Origin: Arenibacter antarcticus | GTDB taxonomy: Bacteria; Bacteroidota; Bacteroidia; Flavobacteriales; Flavobacteriaceae | Direction: 5' to 3' | DNA: 64,000 nt | Assembly: GCF_041320605.1 (NCBI RefSeq) | Contig: NZ_CP166679.1 | Location: forward strand, 3,148,001 to 3,212,000 | Part shown: one piece after another, positions 9,784 through 18,457 of the stretch | Position numbering within the stretch: the stretch's first letter is position 1 | How the letters are laid out: every line of letters starts with the position of its first letter | Position numbers and translations under genes: made by a program | The notes under the pieces: model-generated | Databases searched by the model: none | Seen by the model: the letters and a program-made list of their open reading frames with translations, nothing else | Told to the model about the DNA's origin: nothing

Positions 9784-10803
9784 ATGAAAAAAAATAAAAA
9801 TATAGGACGACGTTCCTTTGTCCAGATGACCGGTCTTGCCTCACTTGGAGTTGCTTCCTATTCCTTTGCTCCGATCCCTATTAACAGTTTTGTATCACCT
9901 AAGGATTTGGAAATTGCCCCCCTTAAGGGAAAACGTGTGGGAATAATCGGTCTGGATACCTCTCATAGTGAGGTGTTTACTAGGATGATCAACTCTGGCG
10001 AAGTATCTGGAGGTTACAAGGTAGTAGCGGCCTACCCTCATGGAAGTGCGGACATACCTGAGGCCTTGAAGATGAAGCCAGGTATTACCAAAGCCGTTAT
10101 GGCCATGGGCGTGGAGATCGTTGATTCTATAGAAACCCTTTTGGAAAAGGTAGATGTAGTGCTACTTGAAACCATAGATGGCAGGCCACATTATGAGCAG
10201 GCACTTCCCGTTCTTAAATCAGGGAAGCCAATGTTTATTGACAAGCCCTTAGCTGCCGACCTTGCGGATGCCGAAAAAATCTATGCGGCCTCTAGAAAAT
10301 ATAAATCCCCAATTTTCAGTTCCTCGGCACTGCGATACGATCAAAAAGTCCAAGAAGTGGTTAATGGAGCTATCGGAAAGGTCACCGGTGCGGATGTATA
10401 TACCCCAGCGGTAATAGAACCCCATCACATGGACCTTGCTTGGTATGGTATTCATGGGGTAGAGATGCTTTTCACCGTTATGGGCCCAGGATGCAAAGAA
10501 GTAAGCAGAGTCTATAGAGAGGGTACCGATCTAGTAACAGGGGTTTGGGACGATGGCCGTATTGGTACGGTCCGAGGAATCAGGGCGGGAGCTTCCAATA
10601 TTGCAGGGACCGCTTTTGGTGAAAAGGGAATTTCTCCCTTAGGTCCGTTTAGTTCCTATGTTCCCTTGGTAGAAAGTATAATTACTTTTTTTAACTCGGG
10701 CATACCTCCTGTATCTGAATTAGAAACATTGGAAATATTCAAATTTATGCATGCTGCCGATCTAAGTAGGAAAAGGAATGGGAAAACCATTAAACTGACA
10801 TAA
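9784..10803 (+). CDS. Tat-exported Gfo/Idh/MocA family oxidoreductase, unusual Rossmann loop
   Basis: NAD(P)-dependent sugar or cyclitol oxidoreductase family. The N-terminus has a twin-arginine signal (RRSFVQ at 9-14, then a hydrophobic stretch), so it is exported folded, probably with its cofactor. The Rossmann start reads GIIGLDTSHSEVF (about 53-65) in place of the usual GxGxxG. The family catalytic motif appears as DKP (153-155), where EKP is common. At 339 aa it is of normal length. A 168-bp gap separates it from operon A, and 16 bp from the dehydrogenase/cytochrome gene that follows, suggesting co-transcription with that gene. A role in oxidising or reducing a sugar in the periplasm is inferred. 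Confidence 0.82.
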   Translation: MKKNKNIGRRSFVQMTGLASLGVASYSFAPIPINSFVSPKDLEIAPLKGKRVGIIGLDTSHSEVFTRMINSGEVSGGYKVVAAYPHGSADIPEALKMKPGITKAVMAMGVEIVDSIETLLEKVDVVLLETIDGRPHYEQALPVLKSGKPMFIDKPLAADLADAEKIYAASRKYKSPIFSSSALRYDQKVQEVVNGAIGKVTGADVYTPAVIEPHHMDLAWYGIHGVEMLFTVMGPGCKEVSRVYREGTDLVTGVWDDGRIGTVRGIRAGASNIAGTAFGEKGISPLGPFSSYVPLVESIITFFNSGIPPVSELETLEIFKFMHAADLSRKRNGKTIKLT

Positions 10804-10819
10804 TAATTTTATATAAAGT

Positions 10820-13800
10820 ATGATGAAATATATCTGTAGCCTAATAATTTCGGTCCTAACTTTTGTTGGTTGTCAACCCGTACGTAAAGAAACGAGGATA
10901 CTTTTGTTGGAAGGAGCTAAGCAGAGCATTGCGATCGACATGATCAAAACAAATCCAAAATCTGACCAATGGGACTTTATGGATACCGATGGGGGGTCCC
11001 TTCTTTCAGAAGAATTTCCTACAAATAGTAGTGCTATAGTAATGGGTGTAAAGGATATAAATGCTCTTGATTATAAAGCATTTCCACGACTGAAGCGATA
11101 TCTAGAAGCCGGTGGTGGTGGTATTGTTATTGTAAGAGATACCGTATATATAGATAATGGCCATTCTTGGATCAAGAACTTTTTGGAGGGTACGGATGAC
11201 TCTAGGTTAAAACAGGATGCCGGAAGGCTGGCGCTGCTAGGTAGTGATCATTCGACTGATCAGTTAGTAGAGGCCCTGGAATACGCCATTGGTGCCAACT
11301 ATAAACCAAATTTTAAAAAAGCTACTACCCTCCTAGTTCCTGATAAAGAGTTATATCAAAGGGAGGTTCTCGCCGAAAGCCTTGATGAACCAATGCAATT
11401 GGCCATTTTACCGAATGGGGATGTGCTTTTTGTAGAGAGAAAGGGAGCTATAAAATATTACGGACAGGACCATGGAGAAGTAAAGCAAATAGCCCATATA
11501 AATGTTTTTAGTGGTATAGAGGACGGCCTTTTGGGTATGGTGTTGGATCCGAAATTCGCAGAAAACAATTATATTTATTTGTACTATGCCGTTGCGGGTG
11601 ACAAAGCTGTAAATCGCTTATCCAGGTTCCAACTTAAAGGGGAAGATTTAATCCTTGATTCGGAAAGTATTGTATTAGAAATCCCTACCCAACGTAAATA
11701 CTGTTGCCATTCTGCAGGTTATCTGGCCTTTGATAAGGATGGATCCTTGTATCTATCAACCGGGGATAATACCAATGCAGAGGAAACGGAAGGTTATACA
11801 CCGGTGGACGAAAGACCAGGCCGACATCTATCCGACGACCAGGCCACAGCTGCAAACACTGATGACCTAAGAGGAAATATTCTTAGGATAAAACCCTTGC
11901 CAGAAGGGGGATACGAAATCCCGGAAGGCAATCTTTTTCCAAAAGATGGCTTATCGGGCAGACCGGAGATCTATGTAATGGGAGCGAGAAACCCCTATAG
12001 ATATAGTATAGATCCCAAAAACGGATACCTATATTTTGGAGATGTTGGACCAGACACCAAGGCCATTGCCTCTACGGGAGAGTTTATGAGCTTCGATGAA
12101 ATCAACCAAGTTAGGGAACCCGGTTTCTTTGGTTGGCCTTATTTTTTGGGGAACAACGAAATATTCCCTAAATATGATTTTGACACAAAGGAATTGACAC
12201 CAGGCAAGGACCCTTCAAAACCGATCAATGCTTCACCAAACAATACAGGCGAACGAGAATTACCCGCGGCAACACCGGCCATGATTTGGTACGGAAAAGG
12301 TAGATCGGCAAAATTCCCTTTAGTAGGAAGTGGAGGTGCAAGTCTAATGGCAGGTCCGGTCTTTTATAATGAAAACTATAATGAAGCACCTTATAAGCTC
12401 TCCGATTATTATGATGGCAAGTTATTTATCTATGAATGGATAAGAGGTTGGATCATGGCGGTAACATTTGATGAGGAAGGAAACTATCAACGTATGGAGC
12501 CGTTCCTTGATCATTTAAAATTTGATGCACCCGTAGATATGCAATTCGCGCCAGATGGTTCTATTTATATATTGGAATATGGCACCAATTGGTTTTCAAA
12601 GAACACCAATGCAAAATTGGTGCGTTTAAGATATATGGAAGGAAATAAGAACCCGATCGCCAGTATGCAAATGGATAAGCAATACGGCGCAGCTCCTATG
12701 AACATTAAATTGTCCGCAGAAAGTAGTAAGGATCAAGAGACGGAAGCTTATCAGTATATATGGTCTATAGATGGGCAAACCTTAGAAGGTCACAGTATTG
12801 ATTATACCTTTAAAAAGAACGGAGTCTTTGAGGTGCAATTAAATGTTATTGATAAAACTGGAGCTGTAGGTAAGGCTTCTGGTAATATCTATGTAGGCAA
12901 TTCAATGCCAGAGATCACCATCCACACCAATTCCAATAGAAGCTTTTATTGGGATGATACTCAGTTTAATTATGATATTGAGATAATAGATAAGGAGGAG
13001 GAAATCGATCCAAAAAGAATACATATCGCTTTCGGGTATATTGCTCGTGGCAACGATGTAGCGACAATTCTTTCTACAGATAAAGACGTTGACAACTTTG
13101 CCCATATTCAAGGAAAGCAGCTGGTGAACAGTTTGGATTGCAAATCTTGCCATTCCTTGGACAAGGAATCGGTAGGGCCTACTTACTTAGAGGTGGCTGA
13201 ACGATACAGGGAGGAGAAGGAGGCACTCAGTTATTTGTCTCAGAAGATCATAGCAGGAGGAAGTGGTAATTGGGGGGAACGGGCTATGTCGCCTCACCCA
13301 GCTCTAGCTGCTAAAGATGTTGAAGATATGGTTAACTATATTTTAAGTCTTGGAGAGGAACAAAAGAGAAAACCCTCCCAGGATACGGTTTTATTAAATG
13401 AGCATCTTGGTAAAGGTATTGAAGGAGCATATTTATTAAATGTTTCTTATAAAGATAATGGGGCCAACGGTATAGAACCGCTTCAAGGGAACAGCTACAT
13501 CTTGTTGAAAAACTCACTGGTCCAAGCAGAGGATTTTGACCAGGGCAATGTCTCCATTCGAACCAATACCACAGCATTTCAGAGCTATATAAGCAATATT
13601 TCAGATGGAAAATACATCAAATTCAATTCCATAGATCTTACCCATATCAAAAAATTGGTATGCAACATTCAGGCCATTGGGCTCGGTGGTGTAATAGAAT
13701 TAAGGTCCGGCAAAATAGATGGTGATCTGTTAGGCAAAGTTGACGTTCCAGCACGAAAAAAAGGTGCTACGGATGTAAAATGGACCACATTAGAAATGCC

Positions 13801-13900
13801 TCTGAAGGAATCCGAAGGGGAGCAAGATCTATATTTTGTATTCAAGGGAAGTGGAGCTAACTTATTCCATTTGGATTGGATCCGATTTTTCAATAAATAA
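10820..13900 (+). CDS. Multidomain lipoprotein: ThuA-like, glucose/sorbosone-dehydrogenase propeller, PKD, cytochrome c, CBM6-like
   Basis: A 1026-aa lipoprotein (Cys18 in FVGC). Domains in order: a shortened ThuA-like segment (about 25-150, TRILLLEGAK... LKRYLEAGGGGIVIVRD); a GSDH-type six-bladed propeller (about 175-610, with EPMQLAILPNGDVLFVERKG and NPYRYSIDPKNGYLYFGDVGPD), a fold that in some members binds PQQ; a PKD domain (about 612-705); a class I cytochrome c with CKSCH at 774-778 and a downstream Met in GERAMSPHP; and a C-terminal CBM6-like domain (about 893-1026, QAEDFD... FHLDWIRF). The order suggests binding of a polysaccharide end, oxidation of a sugar, and passage of electrons to haem. 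It sits between an exported Gfo oxidoreductase and a permease. Domain calls are strong; substrate and PQQ use are inferred. Confidence 0.85.
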   Translation: MMKYICSLIISVLTFVGCQPVRKETRILLLEGAKQSIAIDMIKTNPKSDQWDFMDTDGGSLLSEEFPTNSSAIVMGVKDINALDYKAFPRLKRYLEAGGGGIVIVRDTVYIDNGHSWIKNFLEGTDDSRLKQDAGRLALLGSDHSTDQLVEALEYAIGANYKPNFKKATTLLVPDKELYQREVLAESLDEPMQLAILPNGDVLFVERKGAIKYYGQDHGEVKQIAHINVFSGIEDGLLGMVLDPKFAENNYIYLYYAVAGDKAVNRLSRFQLKGEDLILDSESIVLEIPTQRKYCCHSAGYLAFDKDGSLYLSTGDNTNAEETEGYTPVDERPGRHLSDDQATAANTDDLRGNILRIKPLPEGGYEIPEGNLFPKDGLSGRPEIYVMGARNPYRYSIDPKNGYLYFGDVGPDTKAIASTGEFMSFDEINQVREPGFFGWPYFLGNNEIFPKYDFDTKELTPGKDPSKPINASPNNTGERELPAATPAMIWYGKGRSAKFPLVGSGGASLMAGPVFYNENYNEAPYKLSDYYDGKLFIYEWIRGWIMAVTFDEEGNYQRMEPFLDHLKFDAPVDMQFAPDGSIYILEYGTNWFSKNTNAKLVRLRYMEGNKNPIASMQMDKQYGAAPMNIKLSAESSKDQETEAYQYIWSIDGQTLEGHSIDYTFKKNGVFEVQLNVIDKTGAVGKASGNIYVGNSMPEITIHTNSNRSFYWDDTQFNYDIEIIDKEEEIDPKRIHIAFGYIARGNDVATILSTDKDVDNFAHIQGKQLVNSLDCKSCHSLDKESVGPTYLEVAERYREEKEALSYLSQKIIAGGSGNWGERAMSPHPALAAKDVEDMVNYILSLGEEQKRKPSQDTVLLNEHLGKGIEGAYLLNVSYKDNGANGIEPLQGNSYILLKNSLVQAEDFDQGNVSIRTNTTAFQSYISNISDGKYIKFNSIDLTHIKKLVCNIQAIGLGGVIELRSGKIDGDLLGKVDVPARKKGATDVKWTTLEMPLKESEGEQDLYFVFKGSGANLFHLDWIRFFNK

Positions 13901-13931
13901 ATACCACAACCAACCTTATAACTACTAAATA

Positions 13932-15176
13932 ATGATGCAAAAATCTGTTCGTCTCAAGTTGTCCTTCTTAATGTTTATGGAGTATTTTATCTGGGGGGCC
14001 TGGTACGTTACAATGGGCACCTATTTGTTTGCCAATTTGGATGCAAGTGCAGTTCAGGTCGGATCTTCCTATGCAAATTTGGCCATAGCTGCAATTATCT
14101 CCCCTTTTTTCGTGGGATTGATTGCCGATCGCTATTTTGAGGCCCAAAAAATAATAGGAGTACTGCATATTGCAGGGGCTATAGTTCTGTATTACGTAAG
14201 TACTGTCACGGATTTTAATGAATTTTGGTGGTTGATCTTGTTGTACACGATTCTTTATATGCCCACCATGGCCCTGGCGAACTCCATTTCCTTTCATCAG
14301 ATAAAAGATGGGGGCAAAGAGTTTCCAATGATCAGGGTGTTTGGCACTTTGGGATGGATTGCCGCAGGTTTGCTCATAGGCTTTACCGGACTTGAAAGCT
14401 CTGTACTTACTTTTCAGATAGCCGCGATTGGGTCCTTAATATTGGGAGTTTTTAGTTTCTTATTGCCAAGAACCCCAGTAAAGGAGAAAGTAAATACCAG
14501 TCTATCATCGATTTTAGGTCTGGATGCCTTAGTTTTATTTAAAAGCAGATCATTTGTAGTTTTCTTTTTAGCTTCTATTGCCGTCTGTATCCCGCTTTCA
14601 TTTTACTATAGTTTTGCCAACCCCTTCCTCAACGATATTGGGATGGAGAATTCGGCTGCCAAAATGACCCTTGGCCAGATATCTGAATTTGCCTTTATGT
14701 TGTTGATCCCTTTACTGTTCCGAAAATTAGGTGTCAAGAAGATAATTATGATCGGGATCTTGGCTTGGATCCTTCGTTATTTAATGTTCGCGTTCGGAAA
14801 TATTGGGGCCAATGTATGGATGCTTTATATGGGTATCGCATTGCATGGGATTTGTTACGACTTCTTTTTTGTTACTGGACAGATCTATACGGATAAAAAG
14901 GCGGGGAAATTCATCAAAAGTTCAGCGCAGGGAATGTTGACCTTTGCCACCTATGGGGTGGGGATGCTCATCGGTTCCTATTTATCAGGGATATTGACCG
15001 AGGAGTTTGTGGCGCCATCCACCAGCAGTTTTAGTTATGACTGGAATATGGTGTGGATTGTTCCCTGCATTATTTCCGTTCTGATCCTTTTATTATTCAC
15101 ACTGTTCTTCAAGCAGAATAAAACTAAAGAGTTACCTGTAACCGATAAGATTTTATTAAAAGAACCCTTAATCTAA
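13932..15176 (+). CDS. MFS permease, nucleoside:H+ symporter (NupG-like) family
   Basis: An inner-membrane carrier of 414 aa with about 12 hydrophobic helices. The start MEYFIWGAWYVTMGTYL and the block MPTMALANSISFHQ... FPMIRVFGTLGWIAAGLLIG are characteristic of the nucleoside:H+ symporter branch of the MFS (NupG/XapB-type). In Bacteroidota this branch is very often found beside Gfo/Idh/MocA oxidoreductases and TIM-barrel isomerases, so the true substrate may be a modified sugar or cyclitol, not a nucleoside. It lies 31 bp after the dehydrogenase gene and 5 bp before another Gfo gene. The start could be either of two adjacent ATG codons. Confidence 0.85.
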   Translation: MMQKSVRLKLSFLMFMEYFIWGAWYVTMGTYLFANLDASAVQVGSSYANLAIAAIISPFFVGLIADRYFEAQKIIGVLHIAGAIVLYYVSTVTDFNEFWWLILLYTILYMPTMALANSISFHQIKDGGKEFPMIRVFGTLGWIAAGLLIGFTGLESSVLTFQIAAIGSLILGVFSFLLPRTPVKEKVNTSLSSILGLDALVLFKSRSFVVFFLASIAVCIPLSFYYSFANPFLNDIGMENSAAKMTLGQISEFAFMLLIPLLFRKLGVKKIIMIGILAWILRYLMFAFGNIGANVWMLYMGIALHGICYDFFFVTGQIYTDKKAGKFIKSSAQGMLTFATYGVGMLIGSYLSGILTEEFVAPSTSSFSYDWNMVWIVPCIISVLILLLFTLFFKQNKTKELPVTDKILLKEPLI

Positions 15177-15181
15177 AATGT

Positions 15182-16267
15182 ATGAAAAAAAGCAATAAAA
15201 TTCGCGTCCTAGTAGTTGGATGTGGCAATATGGGTGCATCTCATGCGATGTCCTATCACCTCTCAGATGGTTTCGAAATATGTGGTCTGGTATCGAGAGG
15301 CGAAAGCAAAGTGGAATTAAACGCGAAATTGGGAGGTAAATATGAGCTGTACGATGATTTTGAAACTGCTTTGACGGAGGCCCAAGCAGATGCCGTCTGT
15401 ATTTCTACCTATCCGGATACCCATGAAAAATACGCCATAAAAGCTATGGAAATGGGATGCCATGTTTTTGTAGAAAAGCCTTTGGCGGATACCATAGAAG
15501 GTTCGGTCCGAGTGGCAGAGGCCGCAAAAAAGTATAATAAAAAATTAGTGGTCGGCTATATTTTGAGATACCACCCCTCTTGGGAGCGATTTATAGAATT
15601 AAGTCATGATTTAGGAAAACCTTTGGTAATGCGGATGAACTTAAATCAACAAAGCCATGGGAGAATGTGGGACGTTCACCGAAATCTAATGGAAAGCCTT
15701 AGCCCCATTGTAGACTGTGGAGTTCATTATATAGATGTTATGTGTCAAATGGCCCGTTCAAAACCAGTACAGGTGTCGGCCATTGGAGCTAGGTTGACCA
15801 ATGATATTCCTAAAGATAACTATAACTATGGTCAATTGCAGCTTCACTTTGAGGACGGTTCTATAGGCTGGTATGAGGCAGGATGGGGACCAATGATTAG
15901 TGAAACAGCGTTTTTTGTAAAAGATGTCATTGGGCCAAATGGGTCAGTATCCATTGTGGCCAAAAATGCCAGTGCTACGGGTAAATCAGATTCGGTGGAC
16001 TCCCATACTAAAACGGAATCTCTACGTTGTCATTACGCCGAACTGGATGAAAACAATCAGTTTCTAAAAGAGGATAAGTGGATCGATCTAGAAGATGAGC
16101 CAGATCATCAAGAACTATGTAACAGGGAACAAGGTTTTTTCCTTAAGGCGATCCAGGAAGACCTTGACCTAACCGACTCTGTTAACGATGCTATTAATAG
16201 CTTGCGAATCGCACTTGCATGTGATGAATCCGTTAAAACTGGAAACCCTGTTAAAATATCATTATAA
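15182..16267 (+). CDS. Cytoplasmic Gfo/Idh/MocA family oxidoreductase
   Basis: NAD(P)-dependent dehydrogenase of 361 aa without a signal peptide. The classical Rossmann loop GCGNMG is at residues 13-18 and the family motif VEKPLAD lies near residue 97-103. The C-terminal alpha/beta domain contains a GVHYID segment that lies in the usual active-site region. It starts 5 bp after the permease stop, so the two are translationally close; it probably acts on what the permease imports. Compared with the exported paralogue at 9784, it has the standard cofactor loop. The specific sugar or inositol substrate cannot be read from sequence. Confidence 0.88.
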   Translation: MKKSNKIRVLVVGCGNMGASHAMSYHLSDGFEICGLVSRGESKVELNAKLGGKYELYDDFETALTEAQADAVCISTYPDTHEKYAIKAMEMGCHVFVEKPLADTIEGSVRVAEAAKKYNKKLVVGYILRYHPSWERFIELSHDLGKPLVMRMNLNQQSHGRMWDVHRNLMESLSPIVDCGVHYIDVMCQMARSKPVQVSAIGARLTNDIPKDNYNYGQLQLHFEDGSIGWYEAGWGPMISETAFFVKDVIGPNGSVSIVAKNASATGKSDSVDSHTKTESLRCHYAELDENNQFLKEDKWIDLEDEPDHQELCNREQGFFLKAIQEDLDLTDSVNDAINSLRIALACDESVKTGNPVKISL

Positions 16268-16279
16268 ACTTTATTCGAC

Positions 16280-17134
16280 ATGTTTAAACACAATTATTTT
16301 AATCATAATAGTATAAAGAGCTTACTTTTCACAATAAGCTTATCACTCATTTGTTTCGCATCAATATGGGCTCAGAGTGCTGGAATGGATCCTAAATTGG
16401 ATGAGGCCCCTTCTATAAAAGTAATGAGCTACAATATGAGAATTGCAAGTCCTCCTTCCTCCAATTGGGGAGGGACTGATCTTGCCGCTATTGCAGATGT
16501 CATCAACAGAAATAAACCCGATATTGTAGCATTGCAGGAAGTAGATGTGTATACGAAAAGGTCTGGATTGGATTCAAATCAAGCAATGGAACTTGGAAAA
16601 CTGACAAATATGGAATACTTTTTTGCGAAAGCGGTAGATCGTTCGGAAGGAGACTATGGGGTGGCCATACTTTCCCGATTTCCTATAAAAGAAAGTAAAG
16701 CATATCGCTTACCGGTGTCTCCAGGTTCCGATGGGGAGATTCGCGGATTGGCCTTAATTATTGTGGAAGTCAATAATATGGATGTCGTTTTTATGTCGAC
16801 ACACTTTGATCATTTATCTGATAAGAATAGATTGTTACAGACAGAAAAAATGATGGAGGTCCTAAGTTTGCATAAGGATTATCCAGTTATAGTTGGGGCT
16901 GATTTCAATATGGAGCCGGACAACAAAGTAATGGATGAAATAAGAAATGAAATGACGGGATGTACCTTTTGTCCCCTGACCTTTCCACAAATAAATCCAA
17001 ACACTACCATAGATTACATAATGGTAAACGATATGGCAACAAAAAGTTTAAAATTATTAAATTACTATACAGTAAAGGAAGATTATGCCTCCGATCATTT
17101 ACCACTAATCGGTGAATTCATATTTGAAGAATAG
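16280..17134 (+). CDS. Secreted endonuclease/exonuclease/phosphatase (EEP) family hydrolase
   Basis: Metal-dependent phosphodiesterase/phosphatase fold, 284 aa. A signal peptide covers about residues 13-32, ending at WAQ. Conserved EEP motifs are all visible: MSYNMR (Asn, about 49-54), ALQEVD (Glu metal ligand, about 84-89), GADFNMEPD (Asp/Asn), and the terminal SDHLPLIGEF (Asp-His catalytic pair). Family members cut nucleic acids, inositol phosphates or sphingomyelin; the exported location and sugar-catabolic neighbours do not settle which. It lies 12 bp after the cytoplasmic Gfo gene and is the last gene of operon B. Confidence 0.87.
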   Translation: MFKHNYFNHNSIKSLLFTISLSLICFASIWAQSAGMDPKLDEAPSIKVMSYNMRIASPPSSNWGGTDLAAIADVINRNKPDIVALQEVDVYTKRSGLDSNQAMELGKLTNMEYFFAKAVDRSEGDYGVAILSRFPIKESKAYRLPVSPGSDGEIRGLALIIVEVNNMDVVFMSTHFDHLSDKNRLLQTEKMMEVLSLHKDYPVIVGADFNMEPDNKVMDEIRNEMTGCTFCPLTFPQINPNTTIDYIMVNDMATKSLKLLNYYTVKEDYASDHLPLIGEFIFEE

Positions 17135-17732
17135 CCAACTATATAGCGTATCTTGCCTCCTAGAACAGGGTGACAACAGATTCTCATTAGCTAAATGATT
17201 TCACGGTTATAAGTTTTATACGCTACTTTTGGGCATGGATATAGCTCTCGCGAAATTCCAATGATAACCATTAATCAGAAAATGCGATCTGAAGCCGAAA
17301 GGACGTTTCCAGCCGATACAGCTTTTCTCCCTAGAGTATATATAGGGGGTCGGAATCGACTTTTAACGGAAAGGTGGTCAAACGGAGATTTAGTCGTGAC
17401 CAATTCTATAAAAGTACCGAAAAAAGAGTTGATGCCATGTTTAAATACAATAGAAATTTTGTAGTGAACTAGGAGGCTCATAAGAATTTAATAAATAATC
17501 TGAAATTCTATTTCACCTACCTCATGGGGCTACCCACCAATGAATGAAGTGCTGCCAAGGTTAATATCCCCAAGCTTAAAATCCCAACAAACAAGGTGGA
17601 AGCTGCTCTCTGGATCTTTAAACAATTGAAAAAGGCAATGGGTGTGTAGGCTTCCTCAAAAATAGGACAGTTGTTAATTCGAATTTACAGACCTGTATGG
17701 TCACTTTCGCACTTCTGAAGCCGTCAGTGGAG
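17135..17732. other. 598-bp intergenic stretch with no recognised gene
   Basis: This stretch separates operon B from the sigma factor gene. One frame on the + strand stays open for about 85 codons ending at 17464 (contains RSEAERTFPADTAFLPRVY and ERWSNGDLVV). It has no family I recognise and no good start context, so I do not call it a gene. A second short protein-like frame (PTNKVEAALWIFKQLKKAMG) lies around 17571-17650. The region could be decayed coding sequence left from a rearrangement at the boundary of the two loci. No tRNA, IS end or long repeat was seen. Confidence 0.4.
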
Positions 17733-18344
17733 TTATTCCTTTCTAATTTGGCGCAGATTACTGTTGAGTTTTCGAACTAATAGAAACATAACGATATCTA
17801 CTTCATCTCCAATTGATTTTCTGAGAATAGTAAAGGCCTTAGTTATATGGGCTTCAACCGATTTTACGGAAACATTTTTATACTCTGAAATTTCTAGGTT
17901 AGTAAGTCCATCCTGTTTACTGAGAATGAATATTTCTTTACATTTGGGAGGTAGATTTTGAATTTCTCGTTTTACTAATTCTATTTTACGTTCCAAAGCG
18001 CACTCATCTTCATCTTCAATAATAGTTGTAAGCGCTTTAATATATTTTTCTTCAAGGGGAACAACCAATTTTTGTTTGCGATGTTCATCGATAAATTCAT
18101 TATGAACCGATTTATACAAAAAACTTCTAATTTCAAAATCACAATTTAATAGGTTTCGTTTCTTCCAAGTACGGATAATAACATTTTGTACAATATCTTC
18201 TGCCGATTTTTGATTTTTTATGAGACTATAGGCATAAAGGCAAAGCCTATGATGGTACATATCAACAAGTAAAGTATAGGCTTTGGAGTCACCAGATTTC
18301 AAAGCATTAATAAATTCTGAGTTATCCGAATAGGTGTTAAGCAT
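17733..18344 (-). CDS. ECF sigma-70 family RNA polymerase sigma factor (FecI-like)
   Basis: Extracytoplasmic-function sigma factor of 203 aa. Region 2 is seen in AYTLLVDMYHHRLCLYAYSLI... AEDIVQNVIIRTWKKR, and region 4 in EIQNLPPKCKEIFILSKQDGLTNLEISEYKNVSVKSVEAHITKA (written here in separate blocks: IQNLPPKCKEIF, GLTNLEISEY, VSVKSVEAHI), with the usual helix-turn-helix. It is divergent from the FecR anti-sigma gene (113 bp between starts), which is followed by an STN-containing SusC. This is the standard Bacteroidota trans-envelope signalling set: SusC senses ligand, FecR releases the sigma factor and the utilisation operon is transcribed. The inverted orientation of sigma relative to fecR is less common than the tandem one. 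Confidence 0.92.
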   Translation of the reverse strand: MLNTYSDNSEFINALKSGDSKAYTLLVDMYHHRLCLYAYSLIKNQKSAEDIVQNVIIRTWKKRNLLNCDFEIRSFLYKSVHNEFIDEHRKQKLVVPLEEKYIKALTTIIEDEDECALERKIELVKREIQNLPPKCKEIFILSKQDGLTNLEISEYKNVSVKSVEAHITKAFTILRKSIGDEVDIVMFLLVRKLNSNLRQIRKE

Positions 18345-18400
18345 TTAGTAATATGGTAATAATTAGTGTGATATTTAAGTAATATATAAAAATAAATGTC

Positions 18401-18444
18401 AAAAAAGTTAGGGTTGAGTAATTTTTACACGTAATAGGTGTAAA
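18401..18444 (+). promoter_or_regulatory. Candidate ECF-sigma promoter and inverted repeat in front of fecR
   Basis: In the sigma/fecR divergent gap, an A-rich tract followed by GTTAGGGTT (18401-18415) is spaced about 15 bp from CGTAATAGG (18430-18438), which could be the -35 and -10 of an ECF-dependent promoter. The second part overlaps a perfect 7-bp inverted repeat, TTTACAC-N7-GTGTAAA (18424-18444), 14 bp before the fecR ATG. Placement fits autoregulation by the adjacent sigma factor. The motif match is by eye only. Confidence 0.35.
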
Positions 18445-18457
18445 TAGTACTATTCCA

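Noticed and set aside
17261-17464. 67-codon frame in the gap before the sigma factor
   Set aside because: No family, weak start and a matching antisense frame of the same size; noted in the intergenic entry but not called as a gene.
17500-17700. Transposase remnant before the sigma gene
   Set aside because: Short protein-like pieces are present but no transposase motif, inverted ends or target duplication could be seen.
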